Positions 12,590 through 24,530 of a stretch of DNA of 64,000 bases are shown piece after piece (the stretch's first letter is position 1; every line of letters starts with the position of its first letter). The stretch is taken from contig CM060953.1 of assembly GCA_030765055.1 (NCBI GenBank), positions 12,881,045 to 12,945,044 on the forward strand, read 5' to 3'. Made by a program: the position numbers and the translations under genes. This DNA comes from Mantis religiosa. Its lineage: Eukaryota > Arthropoda > Insecta > Mantodea > Mantidae. The notes under the pieces were generated by a model. That model searched no databases. It was not told the DNA's origin and was given only the letters and a program-made list of their open reading frames with translations.

Positions 12590-13199
12590 AAACGTAATAT
12601 TGTTAATACGGCTGTTATTAAGCTAACGGTAGGAGTATCTTACCTGCGAATTACCAACTTTATGCACGACTGCCACTGACTTGCATTGAAATGCACCAAT
12701 AAATTCCCCGAGGTGCTATCTGATACTTGACCCAACACAGGAAATATGATATTCTAAATACGGTAGCACAAGTAATTTAGTCCGTGTCTGAATTCTGATG
12801 GCAGAAAGTGCGTGTTAACTGTTCAAACACGAAAACTTCCGTTAAAAATTGGAGGAAATTTAATAATAATTGACTCGCCATTAGAAAAATATCCGTTGCT
12901 TCAAGTGTGCAAATTACGAAAGTAACAAAAATTTACAAGAGTTTCAATATGACAGCTGCGCCATTTGTATTTGGCTGTTATACGATTGCCTGAGGATTGC
13001 AATAACATAAGTAAAACTTTCATTTCCACATGCTTATAACACCAATTGTTACTTAATAACAATGTGTAACGTTAATGAAATTGGTTGATGCCCTTTAACT
13101 GCCCTGGTTCTCAGCGTCCTTTAATATATTGGACGTTAATGGCTGCTTAACTTTGCTCAAAGGCCTCTTTATCAGGCTTGAGGTTTTATACGTGTGCGT
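12590..13199. other. no feature recognised
   Basis: AT-rich sequence, no ORF of interest. Confidence 0.35.
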
Positions 13200-13600
13200 G
13201 ATACAGTTACTTATCTTGGTTTAACCCTCGATTCAAAATTAACCTGGAATGCACACATCACTGATCTAATCAAGAAACTTAGGAAATTCATCAACTGAAA
13301 TTTCTAATATCAGATACTACATCTTTGCCCTTTTCTTCAAAAAGATTTATCTGCCTCTGACTAATGAGACCTATTTTAGTATTTGGTTGCTCAATTTGGG
13401 GTTCAGCATCCAAAACACAAATCAATAGAATACAGACTTTACAAAATTGGGTTCTGCATCTAATAGCGGATGCACCTTGGTACATTCACAATTCGACATT
13501 ACACAAACATCTATTTACTCCAACAATAGAAGATACTCTTCAGTCCAGCTACACGCGCCTCTTTACTTCCTTTGTGAACATGAAAATGAAATTCTGAGAC
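13200..13600 (+). pseudogene. Jockey-type non-LTR retrotransposon, reverse transcriptase C-terminal fragment
   Basis: Conceptual translation contains the post-catalytic RT landmarks of Jockey-clade LINEs in order: YLGLTLDSKLTWNAHI, then MRPILVFGCSIWGSAS, then IQTLQNWVLHLIADAPW. Stops and a frame change near 13295-13365 show it is dead. Both the catalytic part of RT and the upstream endonuclease are absent, so this is a 5'-truncated relic. It abuts an LTR fragment at its right end. The clade assignment is from motif recognition and not from a search. Confidence 0.8.
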
Positions 13601-13639
13601 AGATTTCTCAATATGCCACAAGAACGAGCACGGAGAATA

Positions 13640-14101
13640 CTGCAGAATTAAAAGTCCAATTTGTCGAAATTCTAGATGATCTTTATTTCCGTAGCAATAC
13701 ACTCTTCAATTCCCATGTAGCATTACATCACATATACAACGTCTACCAAGGTCGATGACAATAACAAACAGCTCTGTTTTTACATCTCACGACTCACTCT
13801 TGTTACACAACTTTACAATAACTGTCCTGCTGGCGTGTCACAATCGCTTATATATCTCATTCATAATTCGAGAGACTTCTCGAGCAAATCGGAAAAACAA
13901 CTACTCTCTGTCAATCGAGATATCACTGGAACCTTCCAAACGTGAAATCCTAGCTGTGCCGGAAAGCCCTTTATCTTAGCTATCTTTGTTTGCCGGCTTT
14001 GTGTACACTAGCCGCGCTATCGTTAACTGCTTATGCAAGCTCTTTATTCCCGCGAAATACTATCCGGCATCTGTTATCCATTTGTGCCCGTTGCCGCGAC
14101 A
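13640..14101 (-). mobile_element. Gypsy-type LTR fragment (solo)
   Basis: Aligns by eye along its length with the solo LTR at 62469-62882: shared words include AGAATTAAAAGTC, CTTTATTTCC, ACCAAGGTCGATGAC and the terminus TTGCCG.GACA. The outer end with TGTGACTTTGTGGG is not recognisable here, so the left boundary is approximate. No internal retroviral-like coding region adjoins it. Confidence 0.65.
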
Positions 14102-14755
14102 ATACTGAAGCGAAAACGACACACAGATCTACTAATTTGAAATGATCTCAAAACAGTTTAAATGAGGACAGTCACTGGACTTTAACCTCAATACATCTTT
14201 ACTATTCTTTTGAATAATTTATCTTTGTTATCTAAACTAAAATACTTTGCATAGATATAGAAAGGTTTCAATAAATTAAAAAAAAAATCTACGACAGGGA
14301 ACCACCGGACTCACTTTCCAGGCTGAGAATTTTTACACCCGAAAAAAAAAAATCCATCGCTATACGTCAGGGTTTGAACCAGCGATCTCGAGGTAACAGA
14401 GGCTGGGATGTTACCCCAAGATAAAGACGGACAATATTCCTCTTAGGTATGATGTAGCAAGCACGTGCTAGGGGAACAAAACTTACAACATGTCAGTTAC
14501 TAGGAACACGTGGAAGCAAATATACCGTCATTTATGTCCTACGATGACTAAACACACGCAGCCATTGATAAATAAACTTCAGTTATGCTAGTGAATTTGA
14601 TGACCATGTGTTATTGTGTAAGGTTCTGGAACTATTTAATCAGTCAACAAAGCACAAATCTACTCTCGCTTCAAAGAACAGTGATAAGGCTACGTCTAAC
14701 AACCACTGCTTTCATTAGATTTGAATAGATAAGTTTAACAAAAGAGCATTTACAA
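14102..14755. other. no feature recognised
   Basis: AT-rich sequence without recognisable repeats. The tract around 14380 has a short tRNA-like word (GGTTTGAACCAGCGATCTC) but no clear SINE body. Confidence 0.35.
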
Positions 14756-15341
14756 CAGTGGCGAACCGTGCAGTGGCGCCGCTTTCCCGAGAATTTCATA
14801 ACAAAAGAAGAAAAACAAGAAATTCATTTTAACAATATTTTATTTCTCTGGTTATATTTTCAAAATTTATTAGCGAACATCTGCGGTGCTGTGGGCAATT
14901 TGTCAGCTGCTTAGGTTCGAGTGAGCAATTCCGCGAGCTCATTCAATACTGAATACTCTTTACGCATTCGTAACCTTGAATACCATGCTTCGTGCCTTTA
15001 CGGAAGCAGTCGCAACTCCTCGGTAGTTAGGAAGCACTGACAGTTTTCATCACGTGAAGTCTGTAGCGTGTGAAGAAAAGTTTACTTTTTTTTAATGTGG
15101 CACTTTTAAGTACAACTGTAAATATATTTTAATAGCATTAACAATAATATTTTACGTAGATTGATATTTAGTGGTGACAAACAGAAAGTTCTTGTGCAGT
15201 ATTAAGTTATTAGCAAAAATGTGTGAATTGCGTAGTTTCTCCATGACCAGGCGATCAGGGCCAGCTGTAGGAAAAACTGGAATATCTGAGTGGAAAGGGA
15301 AAGCAGGAACGTCTGCTTGTAGTGTGACCAGTCTTGCAATG
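14756..15341 (+). mobile_element. hAT-like non-autonomous element, left part
   Basis: Begins CAGTGGCGAACCGTGC, the CAGTGGCG style of terminal repeat common in hAT transposons. Its inverted partner CGCCACTG closes each unit of the adjoining array. The interior has no transposase. The element runs into the 122-bp array, whose unit is this element's right end. An 8-bp TSD could not be shown because the far right terminus is mutated (near 17405). hAT membership is inferred from the termini. Confidence 0.5.
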
Positions 15342-17416
15342 CAACAAGGGCCCACGTGTGATTGTACAAAAGAAAGAGTACTGAAGAGTAGCCTTAGTTC
15401 TTTGAGTCATTCTCTCCTATTTTAATAAACATTATTATTTGGAGCTTCCCTCGCTTTGAAAGTCACACCTCGCCACTGGACCTACGTGTGATTGTACAAT
15501 AGAAAGAGTACTGAAGACTAGGCTTAGTTCTTTGAGTCATTATTCTCTCTTATTTTAATAAAAAATTATTTGGAGCTTCCCTCATTTTGTAAGTCACGCC
15601 TAGCCACTGGACCCACGTGTGATCATTCTCTCCTATTTTAATAAAAATTACTTGGAGCTTCCCTCATTTTGTAAGTCACACCTCGCCACTGGACCCATGT
15701 GTGATCATTCTCTCCTATTTTAATAAACATTATTTGGAGCTTCCCTCATTTTGTAAGCCACACCTCGCCACTGGACCCACGTGTGATTGTACAATACAAA
15801 GAGTACTGAAGAGTGGGCTCAGTTCTTTGAGTTATTATTCTCTCTTATTTTAATGAAAATTATTATTTGAAACTTCCCTCGCTTTAAAAGTTCCACCCCG
15901 CCACTGGACATACGTGTGATTGTACAATACAAAGAGTACTGAAGAGTGGGCTCAGTTCTTTGAGTTATTATTCTCTCTTATTTTAATGAAAATTATTATT
16001 TGAAACTTCCCTCGCTTTAAAAGTTCCACCCCGCCACTGGACATACGTGTGATTGTACAATACAAAGAGTACTGAAGAGTGGGCTTAGTTCTTTGAGTTA
16101 TTATTCTCTCTTATTTTAATGAAAATTATTATTTGAAACTTCCCTCGCTTTAAAAGTTCCGGCCACGCCGTGGCTCAGTGGTTAGACCGCTTGGCTCTCA
16201 CCAAGGCGGCCCGGGTTCGATCCCAAGCGACCGCAAAGTGAGATTTGTGGTGGACAACACGGCGTTGGGCGGGTTTTCTCCGGGACCTCCGGTTTCCCCC
16301 GCCATCTCATTCCACCGGTACTCCATCTTCATCTCATGTATCATCAGTGTCACCGCCTGCGGTGCCGTATGTAGTAAAAGCGGGCGTTAAACACTACACA
16401 TTTCATTTCATTTTTAAAAGTTCCGCCTCGCCACTGGACCCACGTGTGATTGTACAATACAAAGAGTACTGAAGAGTAGGCTTAGTTCTTTATTCTCTCT
16501 TATTTTAATGAAAATTATTTGAAGCTTCCCTCGCTTTAAAAGTTCCGCCTCGCTACTGGACCCACGTGTGATTGTACAATACAAAGAGTACTGAAGAGTG
16601 GGCTTAGTTCTTTATTCTCTCTTATTTTAATGAAAATTATTTGAAGCTTCCCTCGCTTTGAAAGTTCCGCCTCGCCACTGGACCCACGTGTGATTGTACA
16701 ATACAAAGAGTACTGAAGAGTGGGCTTAGTTCTTTATTCTCTCTTATTTTAATGAAAATTATTTGAAGCTTCCCTCGCTTTGAAAGTTCCGCCTCGCCAC
16801 TGGACCCACGTGTGATTGTACAATACAAAGAGTACTGAAGAGTGGGCTTAGTTCTTTATTCTCTCTTATTTTAATGAAAATTATTTGAAGCTTCCCTCGC
16901 TTTGAAAGTTCCGCCTCGCTACTGGACCCACGTGTGATTGTACAATACAAAGAGTACTGAAGAGTAGGCTTAGTTCTTTATTCTCTCTTATTTTAATGAA
17001 AATTATTTGAAGCTTCCCTCGCTTTAAAAGTTCCGCCTCGCTACTGGACCCACGTGTGATTGTACAATACAAAGAGTACTGAAGAGTGGGCTTAGTTCTT
17101 TATTCTCTCTTATTTTAATGAAAATTATTTGAAGCTTCCCTCGCTTTGAAAATTCCGCCTCGCCACTGGACCCACGTGTGATTGTACAATACAAAGAGTA
17201 CTGAAGAGTGGGCTTAGTTCTTTATTCTCTCTTATTTTAATGAAAATTATTTGAAGCTTCCCTCGCTTTGAAAGTTCCGCCTCGCTACTGGACCCACGTG
17301 TGATTGTACAATACAAAGAGTACTGAAGAGTAGGCTTAGTTCTTTATTCTCTCTTATTTTAATGAAAATTATTTGAAGCTTCCATCGCTTTGAAAGTCAC
17401 GCCTCGCTACTCGCTA
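15342..17416 (+). repeat. tandem array built from a transposon 3' end (unit ~85/122/134 bp)
   Basis: About 16 units contain CACGTGTGATTGTACAATA, AGAGTACTGAAGAGT and CTTCCCTCGCTTTGAAAG and end in CGCCACTGGA. From about 16430 rightwards the spacing is 122 bp. At 15770-16150 it is about 134 bp, and at 15600-15770 there are shortened units of about 85 bp that lack the TTGTACAATA segment. Each unit closes with the hAT-like terminus seen inverted at 14756. The neighbouring right-hand units are the most alike, suggesting recent local expansion there. A SINE-B interrupts the array at 16161-16414. Confidence 0.93.
16151..16424 (+). mobile_element. SINE-B copy inserted in the array, 10-bp TSD
   Basis: A second tRNA-derived SINE family at 16161-16414. 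The head has CGTGGCTCAGTGGTTAGA (A box) and GGGTTCGATCCC (B box), the body is GC-rich, and the tail is CATTTCATTTCATTT. It is flanked by TAAAAGTTCC at 16151-16160 and 16415-16424, and this word also occurs once in other units of the array, so the insertion is unambiguous. It shares no obvious body with SINE-A. Confidence 0.94.
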
Positions 17417-18264
17417 CAAAGTCATTGTGTTGAATAAACTCCTCAAGAGTAATACCACTGAACATTTGTAGGTTCTTGTATTCTTGGATAAACTACAAAT
17501 ATTTAAGCCAGAGTCAGCTGCGGTGTGTGTCGAAAAACGTTACACAAAATTACGCAGTTAATGGGATTCCAATAAAGGGGGGTTTTTCGCCTACTGCACC
17601 TGTGGTAGGCGTTTATTTTCTGTGGTGCGTTGCTAGTGACAGCTATATGGCTATTCCAGATTACTAGAAACTCTCTTAAAACTGGAGCAGATTTCAGGCA
17701 AAGGTTTAATGATAATTGCGAAATTACACCATCCACTCTTATAAGGCTCTGAAATTATTAAAAGGTGAGTAAAAAACAAACACTTTAGATGCGGAAGTAG
17801 ATAACCGCAAAACTTTATCAACAAATACATTAACACCAAGTTTAATTGCACCAGAGAATGTAATAATGGAAATAAAGTTATGTAGCTATAAAAAGCTGGG
17901 CATACAAATGAAAGTGGACTCTCTATTGATCATGAAAATATCGTGACGTAGCTGCTATGGTCAACGTTAGCAGATCGACGCCGGGCAGTCGGAACTGTAA
18001 GCAGATAAACCGCGCGCTCGACCAGAGTAATCACAAGAGCTATCGGCAGGACCTTCTGGACGATTCGATATCTCGAACGTTCTGGAAAGTTCATACGGTA
18101 TATAAGAGAGCGCTCTGGAAACAAGTAAACCTGGGTTACCTGTTACCCTGAGAGGGTAAACCTGACGCGTAAGAAAGTCTTGTAAGCAAATCAGTGAAAT
18201 CTGTTAAAATAAATCTTACGGATGATGATTACTAGAAGTATTATTAACAGTGCTGCTCTCATAT
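17417..18264. other. no feature recognised
   Basis: Sequence without recognisable repeats or domains. Confidence 0.35.
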
Positions 18265-18660
18265 AAATGTAGTTTATTTTGGAGCAGAACATTTTATTGA
18301 CACGTACCAACACTTTATTGTTCTGTTGTCTTCGAAGAGCCTTCGGGTATGACCTTCATCCCAACTGTTTTCAACATAGGGCATCACTTCAGGTTCCAGA
18401 ACTTTGTACCAGTATTCATCAGACATCAGAAGAAAGTTCCACTTTTCTCAACAGAGGGCAGCAGTTCAGGTTCCAGAATTCTCTACCAGCATTCAACAGA
18501 CACCAGAAGGAGTATACAAGGAAGTCCACAAACAGTTGCAGTTAGCAGTATCCAAGCTGAGGATGGGATGAAGGTCATACCCGAAAACGCTTCGAAGAAA
18601 ACAGAACAAGAAAGTGTCGGTACGTGCCAACAAAAAGTTCTGCTCCAAAATAAACATTAA
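18265..18660 (+). mobile_element. foldback element with hammerhead-like core (PLE-like family H)
   Basis: About 95 bp at the left (18265-18360, words TTTATTTTGGAGCAGAAC and GGGTATGACCTTCATCCCA) are inverted at the right end (18564-18660). Between them is an imperfect direct repeat (CTTCAGGTTCCAGAA near 18390 and GTTCAGGTTCCAGAA near 18466). The right arm carries a hammerhead-like motif at 18557-18600. Assignment to the PLE group rests on this architecture and not on coding sequence. Confidence 0.6.
18555..18600 (+). ncRNA. hammerhead-ribozyme-like motif (family H)
   Basis: CTGAGGA (consensus CUGANGA) at 18557-18563 is followed by a stem-II-like hairpin with GGG...CCC ends and then GAAAAC. 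PLE terminal repeats are known to encode small hammerhead ribozymes with a minute helix III. Core and hairpin are visible; activity is not shown. Confidence 0.45.
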
Positions 18661-19267
18661 CGCGTCTTACGGAGTGAGCGAATGAACGCGTGCAACGAGA
18701 AACGTTGTTCTCCGAGTAAGTTTGTGAAGATTATGGTGAAGTGCAATGGAGAGTTAGAAACCACAGCGATTAGGAAGGAGAGGAGGCTACGTCGGGCGCA
18801 CTTCCTTACGCCGCTGAGTCGCCGAAAAACTGAAGTGACGGTGAACCAGGCGAATTCTCATGGAAAGGAAACTAAATTATAAAGTGGCACAGAAAACTGA
18901 ATGAAGTAATAGTTCGAAATTCTGGACAAAATCACAATATATAAGCTGTTCTATTAAAAGGGAAACTATGTATTGTAGATCTAGATAATACGGCGACAGA
19001 AAAGTTGATGAGATGCAAATGAACTTCTAGGAAAGATTCAGAACGGTGTCAAAATAATTCTGTAGCCTAGTCCTTGTACATATTACATACTTCATATATG
19101 AAAACGACATATCGAAAGTGGACGTTGCAGTACAGTGTTAAAAATCGAAAGTAAAGGTACAGGATGCTAAAAGCTTAAGCGGCTGATTCAGAACCGTTTC
19201 AATCACGTTCATTCAGTGATATCTCAGTTTACGTTTGGAGTTTGGAGAATTTGTCGTGCTGGTACGT
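18661..19267. other. no feature recognised
   Basis: Short unassigned ORFs only. Confidence 0.3.
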
Positions 19268-19370
19268 CGCCATGGTAGCTCACTGGTTAAGAGCAACTGG
19301 GCGGAGACTGGGAGATCCCTGGTTAAAATCCGGGCTATGGCATTGAATTTTTCAGTAGACTCTACCTATT
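19268..19370 (+). repeat. SINE-C (tRNA-like) head copy
   Basis: tRNA-like sequence starting GCCATGGTAGCTCACTGG and ending GGCTATGGCATTGAATTTTT, the same family as the copies at 24.5-25.1 kb. The B box is degraded (TGGTTAAAATCC). Confidence 0.75.
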
Positions 19371-20484
19371 TAAGTTATATAAAATTTGCTTATAATTTTC
19401 TAATCTCAAAACAGGAAGAAAAAGTTAATAATCATTACTTTAGTCAGTTTAGTGAAATTAAATGGGGAAAAAGAAGATCAAGGGTAAGTACAAATGTGAA
19501 TACTTGAAATTGCACTCTTTGCTATTCATTTCTAAAAATGTCATATTGTTGTGGTAGTGTGTGTGTCTATAGCAAGTTTCGTGCTTTAGTATATTTGGAA
19601 TTTACAGCATTTAAAAACTCATCTAATCATTTTTATTACATGGTTTGTAGTTGAAGGAATAAACTACTATAGATACTATTCCTTTAGATTTTAAAAAATG
19701 CATTCTTCTCAATTCGATCATTGCATTCTATTAATATTACAATTTCTTAAATAAGTTTCCAGTAATACCACAAGAACAATTTCAGAGAACCTTTGCCAAA
19801 TTTAAAATCAATAAACAATCCTAAAGAACCTAATTAGGAACAAAAATAAGGGGCAAAATTCTGAATAATAAAATGCAAGGCACTTTTGAGATACACTAAT
19901 GAATAAGGTTACATTTGCAAAATAAAAAGCACTGGCCTGAAATGCCAAACACATATGAAGAAGTAAAATCAAGCAATTTCGGAAGAAATAAATTATAAGG
20001 TGCAAAATGAAAGAGAATAATAAAAATGATTCAAAACTTAATTCAAGTTGAGAAGCTAGTAATACAGAAAAACAGTACCAGGGTTACAAATTTCAGCTTC
20101 CCAAACAAAATAAATATTTTGTTAATGATCGCTGTCGTACCAGCTCTGCTGGAATTTTATCTCCCAGAGTTCTGTTGCATGCATATCAATCTACTGACAT
20201 GCATATGTCTTTGGAATCAGTAGATCAGTATCTGACCAAAAACACTCTACATCCATACTCATCAATGGGATGATAGGTAAAAATAACCGACACAGGTGAA
20301 ATCAAATGGAAAGTGCATTCAATGTTAAATCTTTGGCACTGTTCACACTCTAGTATTAATAAATGCTGAAAAACCAGACAGTGAAATTAAACATTACCTG
20401 ACAGATAATACCCCAATATATAATACTGCAATCAAATAAAGACTATGACAGATACAAACAACAGTAATCCTGCTGTGGTTGAAA
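19371..20484. other. no feature recognised
   Basis: AT-rich sequence, no supported gene. Confidence 0.35.
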
Positions 20485-20940
20485 TAAGTGGTTTTCATAT
20501 TTGTATTTGATGGGTCAGAAGGCATGTGGGTATTGTCGGCCAATGAGCCTGTAAAGAGAGCTGCTATTTCAGAACTTCTGGTATTTTATACTTCATTCAG
20601 AAAAACATTGAAGAAGGTTATCAATCACGACGGGGATGACTACTGGTTAAAAGTTCATTGTGGTGCTTTGGTTAAGGATTTATATTTCCCAAAAGTCTCT
20701 GATATACATAAATGTAAATTCGTTAATCCTCACTCCATTTTGACTGGTCATGGCAAATTTTCTGCTCACTCATTTCAGTTCCAAATCAAATCCACCTCTG
20801 ATTGTATTTATGGGAATCATCTTCAAGATGTCCCACACATTTTATTGATTGCTCCGCTTTCTGTTTTGAAAGATAATGAACTTCAATTATTACTTAACAC
20901 TTCTTCTGAACAACTTGCACATATTTTGATGAATTACAAA
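20485..20940 (+). pseudogene. non-LTR retrotransposon ORF2 C-terminal (RNase H end) fragment
   Basis: Within an open frame the segment SILTGHGKFSAHSFQF and then HLQDVPHILLIAPLSVL follow the pattern of the extreme C-terminus of I/R1/Outcast-type LINE ORF2 proteins: an LTGHG word, a short cysteine-rich stretch, and HILL.CPL. The family's cysteines are mostly lost and a hydrophobic tail follows the homologous part. The ATG at 20488 is probably accidental. A relic; function lost. Confidence 0.55.
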
Positions 20941-21059
20941 ATGTATCAATATTTCATGTTTGTTATTCTAAATGATTGTTTACTGTTTGTCATTTTGATG
21001 ATACTGTATTTTGTATATCTTGTAATTTTATTATATTCATTTTATAAGTTGTAAACTAT

Positions 21060-22455
21060 ATTCCTAATATATCTTTGGGTAAAATAGGAATCACAGAATT
21101 GGATGATTAAATAAATACATAACAAATTAGATACTAATTTGAGTGTAATAATATAATAGAACAGGACCTAGAAATAGATGCATCTCTGGTAAGGTTAAAC
21201 TTTATAGCACTGCCTATATACAGCATCAGTTTTACCTAACTGTTAATTTTGGGGTTTTCTTACCTCTCACTTATGTCTTTGCAAATATTTACTTTTTATA
21301 TGTTCTAAAAGAACTCATTTCTGTGTTTCATGAAGCATATTTACAAGTTATCTTATAAAGCATTATTGGATCAGTATGCTGAAATGCAGGCACTGTTTTC
21401 ATTTGCTGACGTCTACAGACAAACACAATGTTTACAATTTTGCAGAGCTCAAAAAGGATGTAATTTAAAGTGATAGTTAAAGCCTTGTATAACTGCATAT
21501 TTTGGGGTTTTCTTGCCTGTAGCTTATCTCTTTGCAAATCATTACTTTTATGTAGCTAAAAGAGCACACTCCTCTCTCTCTGTTAATGAAGCATATAAAA
21601 AAAAATCTTTCACTCTAACAGACATTAAATTGGCAGAATGTAAGCGATAGCTACATCCACAATGGGCAATGACAGTCAGCTGAGACACAGCTCTGAATCT
21701 CTATCTTCTTCCAGAAAAGATAATTAAAATGGATACTTCTAATAAAGCTCAACCACTCTGGCTAGAGTACTAAAAGCCTTAGATAGACAACAGCATTACA
21801 AAAGGGGACATCAGATCACTTTAAGAACAATGACAAAGTGCGCTTGCTTCTGCATGGAAATATGGTCTTCATCCAGAAATATATACAAGAATAATTAGAC
21901 AGAATTTACAATTAGACATTCATATATTCATTGACCAAATAAAAGGTATGTAGTGGTAAAAAGGCAATGAAACCCTTATTAACTTGTTTTGCAACAGTTA
22001 TTTAATATTTTAAATATAATTTAATACCTAAATTTATACAATTATTTTTACAAACTTGTCCTACGTATATAAACACCAGCCTGTGGCTTTTAACCAGACT
22101 TAAAAACCACTGGTCTGGGCCAGGATTAAATCCACAACTTTACGATTAGTAGATCAGTATCTAACAAAAAAGAAAAATTGATGTTCCTTAAAATATGGTC
22201 TACAGGACTTCACACTGGCTATATACTTATTATTCTTTTAAATGACTCTCTTCTCAGTTTAAAATATTCTCACATTTTTCTCCCTAAAATATTTTTCTAT
22301 ATTTTAATCGACTATGAAAATGAGCAGTCTTAATAAATTTACCATACATTTCAGCATGTAACAAATAGGAGCTAAATTTAGCTGCTAAATGATGAATATA
22401 ATACCCTATTTAAAATTTTCATTCTCTATATGTATAGCTCTTGTAATTAATGTCA
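21060..22455. other. no gene; ~95-bp direct duplication at 21246-21345 and 21502-21595
   Basis: The words TTTTGGGGTTTTCTT, TCTTTGCAAAT and GAAGCATAT recur in order about 255 bp apart, indicating a duplicated segment of roughly 95 bp with considerable divergence. Nothing else is recognised in this AT-rich stretch. Confidence 0.6.
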
Positions 22456-23096
22456 TTTAACTGGTTAAGTCATATTGGAAAATGAATGATATGGGTGAAA
22501 TGATGTTCAAATGAGTACAGGGTACATAGAGCTTAGAGTTATCATACATTCATCTTTCAGAATAAGAGAAAACTTCCAACGTTAAGTCATATCGGACAAT
22601 GAATGAAATGATGTTCAAATGAGTACAGGGTACATAGAGCTTAGAGTTATCATACATTCATCTTTCAGGATAAGAGAAAACTTCCAACGTTAAGTCATAT
22701 CGGACAATGAATGAAATGATGTTCAAATGAGTACAGGGTACATAGAGCTTAGAGTTACCAGACATTCATCTTTCAGGATAAGAGAAAACCTCCAACGTTA
22801 AGTCATATCGGACAATGAATGAACTGATGTTCAAATGAGTACAGGGTACATAGAGCTTAGAGTTATCAGACATTCATCTTTCAGGATAAGAGAAAACCTC
22901 CAATGTTGTCATATCGGACAATGAATGAACTGATGTTCAAATGAGTACAGGGTACATAGAGCTTAGAGTTACCAGACATTCATCCTTCACAAGAAGGGAA
23001 AAAACCGGAAAACAAACGTATCCAATTAACACACCCAGATCGAGATTGGAAGTTGGGATCTCCTCAACAGGAGGCATACACACTACACAGGTGGGT
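22456..23096 (-). mobile_element. SINE-A copy with an internal 108-bp array (5 units)
   Basis: In minus orientation the SINE tail lies near 22460, followed by five tandem 108-bp units (words CATTCATCTTTCAGGATAAG and TCCAACGTTAAGTCATATCGG), then the SINE head at about 22985-23096 with GATCGAGATTGGAAGTTGGG and GTGGGTG. The units are the same sequence as the array at 1-1940, on the opposite strand. One SINE copy therefore holds the array between its normal head and its normal tail, which shows how the satellite starts. Confidence 0.9.
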
Positions 23097-23799
23097 GTGT
23101 ATAGATTTGTTTCTCCCTTCCAAGCAATATTTTGCTATATGTAATTTAAGATTTAAAACTTAATAAAATTTTAGAACTTATGGGAAAAATAATTTATTTG
23201 TAAATGTAATTACACACCTCGACTCGCTATGTAATGTACAAAGGTTTTGAAATATAAAATGATTTTGGCTTCTTACTTAAACATCTAATATGTCACATTT
23301 AAATGGATTTTTCTAAACATGCTCTTAAGAACTATTCTCAGAGAAGCTTTTTCTTAAGGTCAGCATCTGCAAAAATAGTTTTGTTACATATTTTATTGTA
23401 GGTACAAGGGAAATAGACAGTAGGTTTAAGTGATAGTTAACTCTTTTAAAAGCAGCTTGCAATGCTTAACAAGCAAATGTATTTTGCATAAATGGTATGT
23501 TTGTAAAAATTTGTACAGCTCTTATGGCTTAATCAAATAAAATTAATTTAGAATGAAGAGGCCTTGACATTCAGCAGAAACTTGGGGATATTCGTTTAAT
23601 TTGGTAAGCATATATCTTATGAAATTTTAATTAAAAAATGTTGGACAATTTTTTTCAGAAAATAAAAAATAACATTTTTCTAGGATAATTTCTTGAAAAT
23701 CTTTGGAACAATGCTGAAATTAAAACGTGTTTCCAGCTAAACCTGTATATCAAATTTCTGGGTGGAATACTATACTTTCTCATCCAGAAAGTGGAAGTG

Positions 23800-23882
23800 T
23801 TAGTGCTAACTAGATTTGAACCTGGGACCTCTTGAATGAGAGGCGGACATGCTACCCACCCCAAACCACAGAGACACAAATG
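23800..23882 (-). repeat. SINE-A head fragment
   Basis: Minus strand shows GGTAGCATGTCCGCCTCTC and AGGTTCAAATCTAG, matching the tRNA-like head of SINE-A. The body is not recognisable beyond it. Confidence 0.65.
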
Positions 23883-24061
23883 TGTTAGTGTTTCAGTTAC
23901 CCGTCTTTCTGTAAGCCTTTTGTTGCATTTTCATCTTATGTTTAGAAAATATGTGTATGATTTCAGAGATGCCAGAAACTGAGCAATCCGCACAAATATT
24001 GTCTAGGCAGCCCGCATTGTACCTTAATGCCCAGTTTTTATGACTCTTTTTGTTTTAGCTA

Positions 24062-24292
24062 ACGACCTCCAATGTAAGTTGTATCAGATGATGAATTAAA
24101 TGGTAAGTGACTCTCAAATGATCCCAGGGTCAACAGAGCTGAAGAGGTACCCAACATTCAACGTTCAGGTTAAGGGAAAACCTCGAAAAAGAACAAACCT
24201 TATCCAGATAATTCAACCTGACTGAAATTTAGACTCAGAACCTCTTGAACAAGAAGCAGATGTGCTACAACCTAGGCTACAGAGATAGAGAA
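24062..24292 (-). mobile_element. old degraded SINE-A copy
   Basis: Recognisable through GACCTCCAATGTAAG, GATGATGAATTAAATGG, GGTTAAGGGAAAACC, CTTATCCAGATAATTCA and the decayed head AACCTCTTGAACAAGAAGCAG. More diverged than the other copies, hence older. Confidence 0.85.
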
Positions 24293-24530
24293 AAGAAATA
24301 GAATTGATACTAAACAAACACTGACAACATACCAACAATGGAAGCACCTCCACCTACTGCAGTAGCCATTCGATTCTGGGAAATGCTGCTTACAGTCAAG
24401 CCTGTTTTCAGGCATAAATGTAAATACTGATAATGCTTTCACATTTGCTTAAAGTTTTTGTACAATCAGATTGTGCTATAGTATGTGCTTCTACACTAAC
24501 ATGTCAAAAAACAGCAATACATCACATCTG

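Noticed and set aside
16637..17316. Series of similar 63-codon minus-strand ORFs spaced 122 bp
   Set aside because: Frame of the tandem array; spacing equals the repeat unit and there is no domain.
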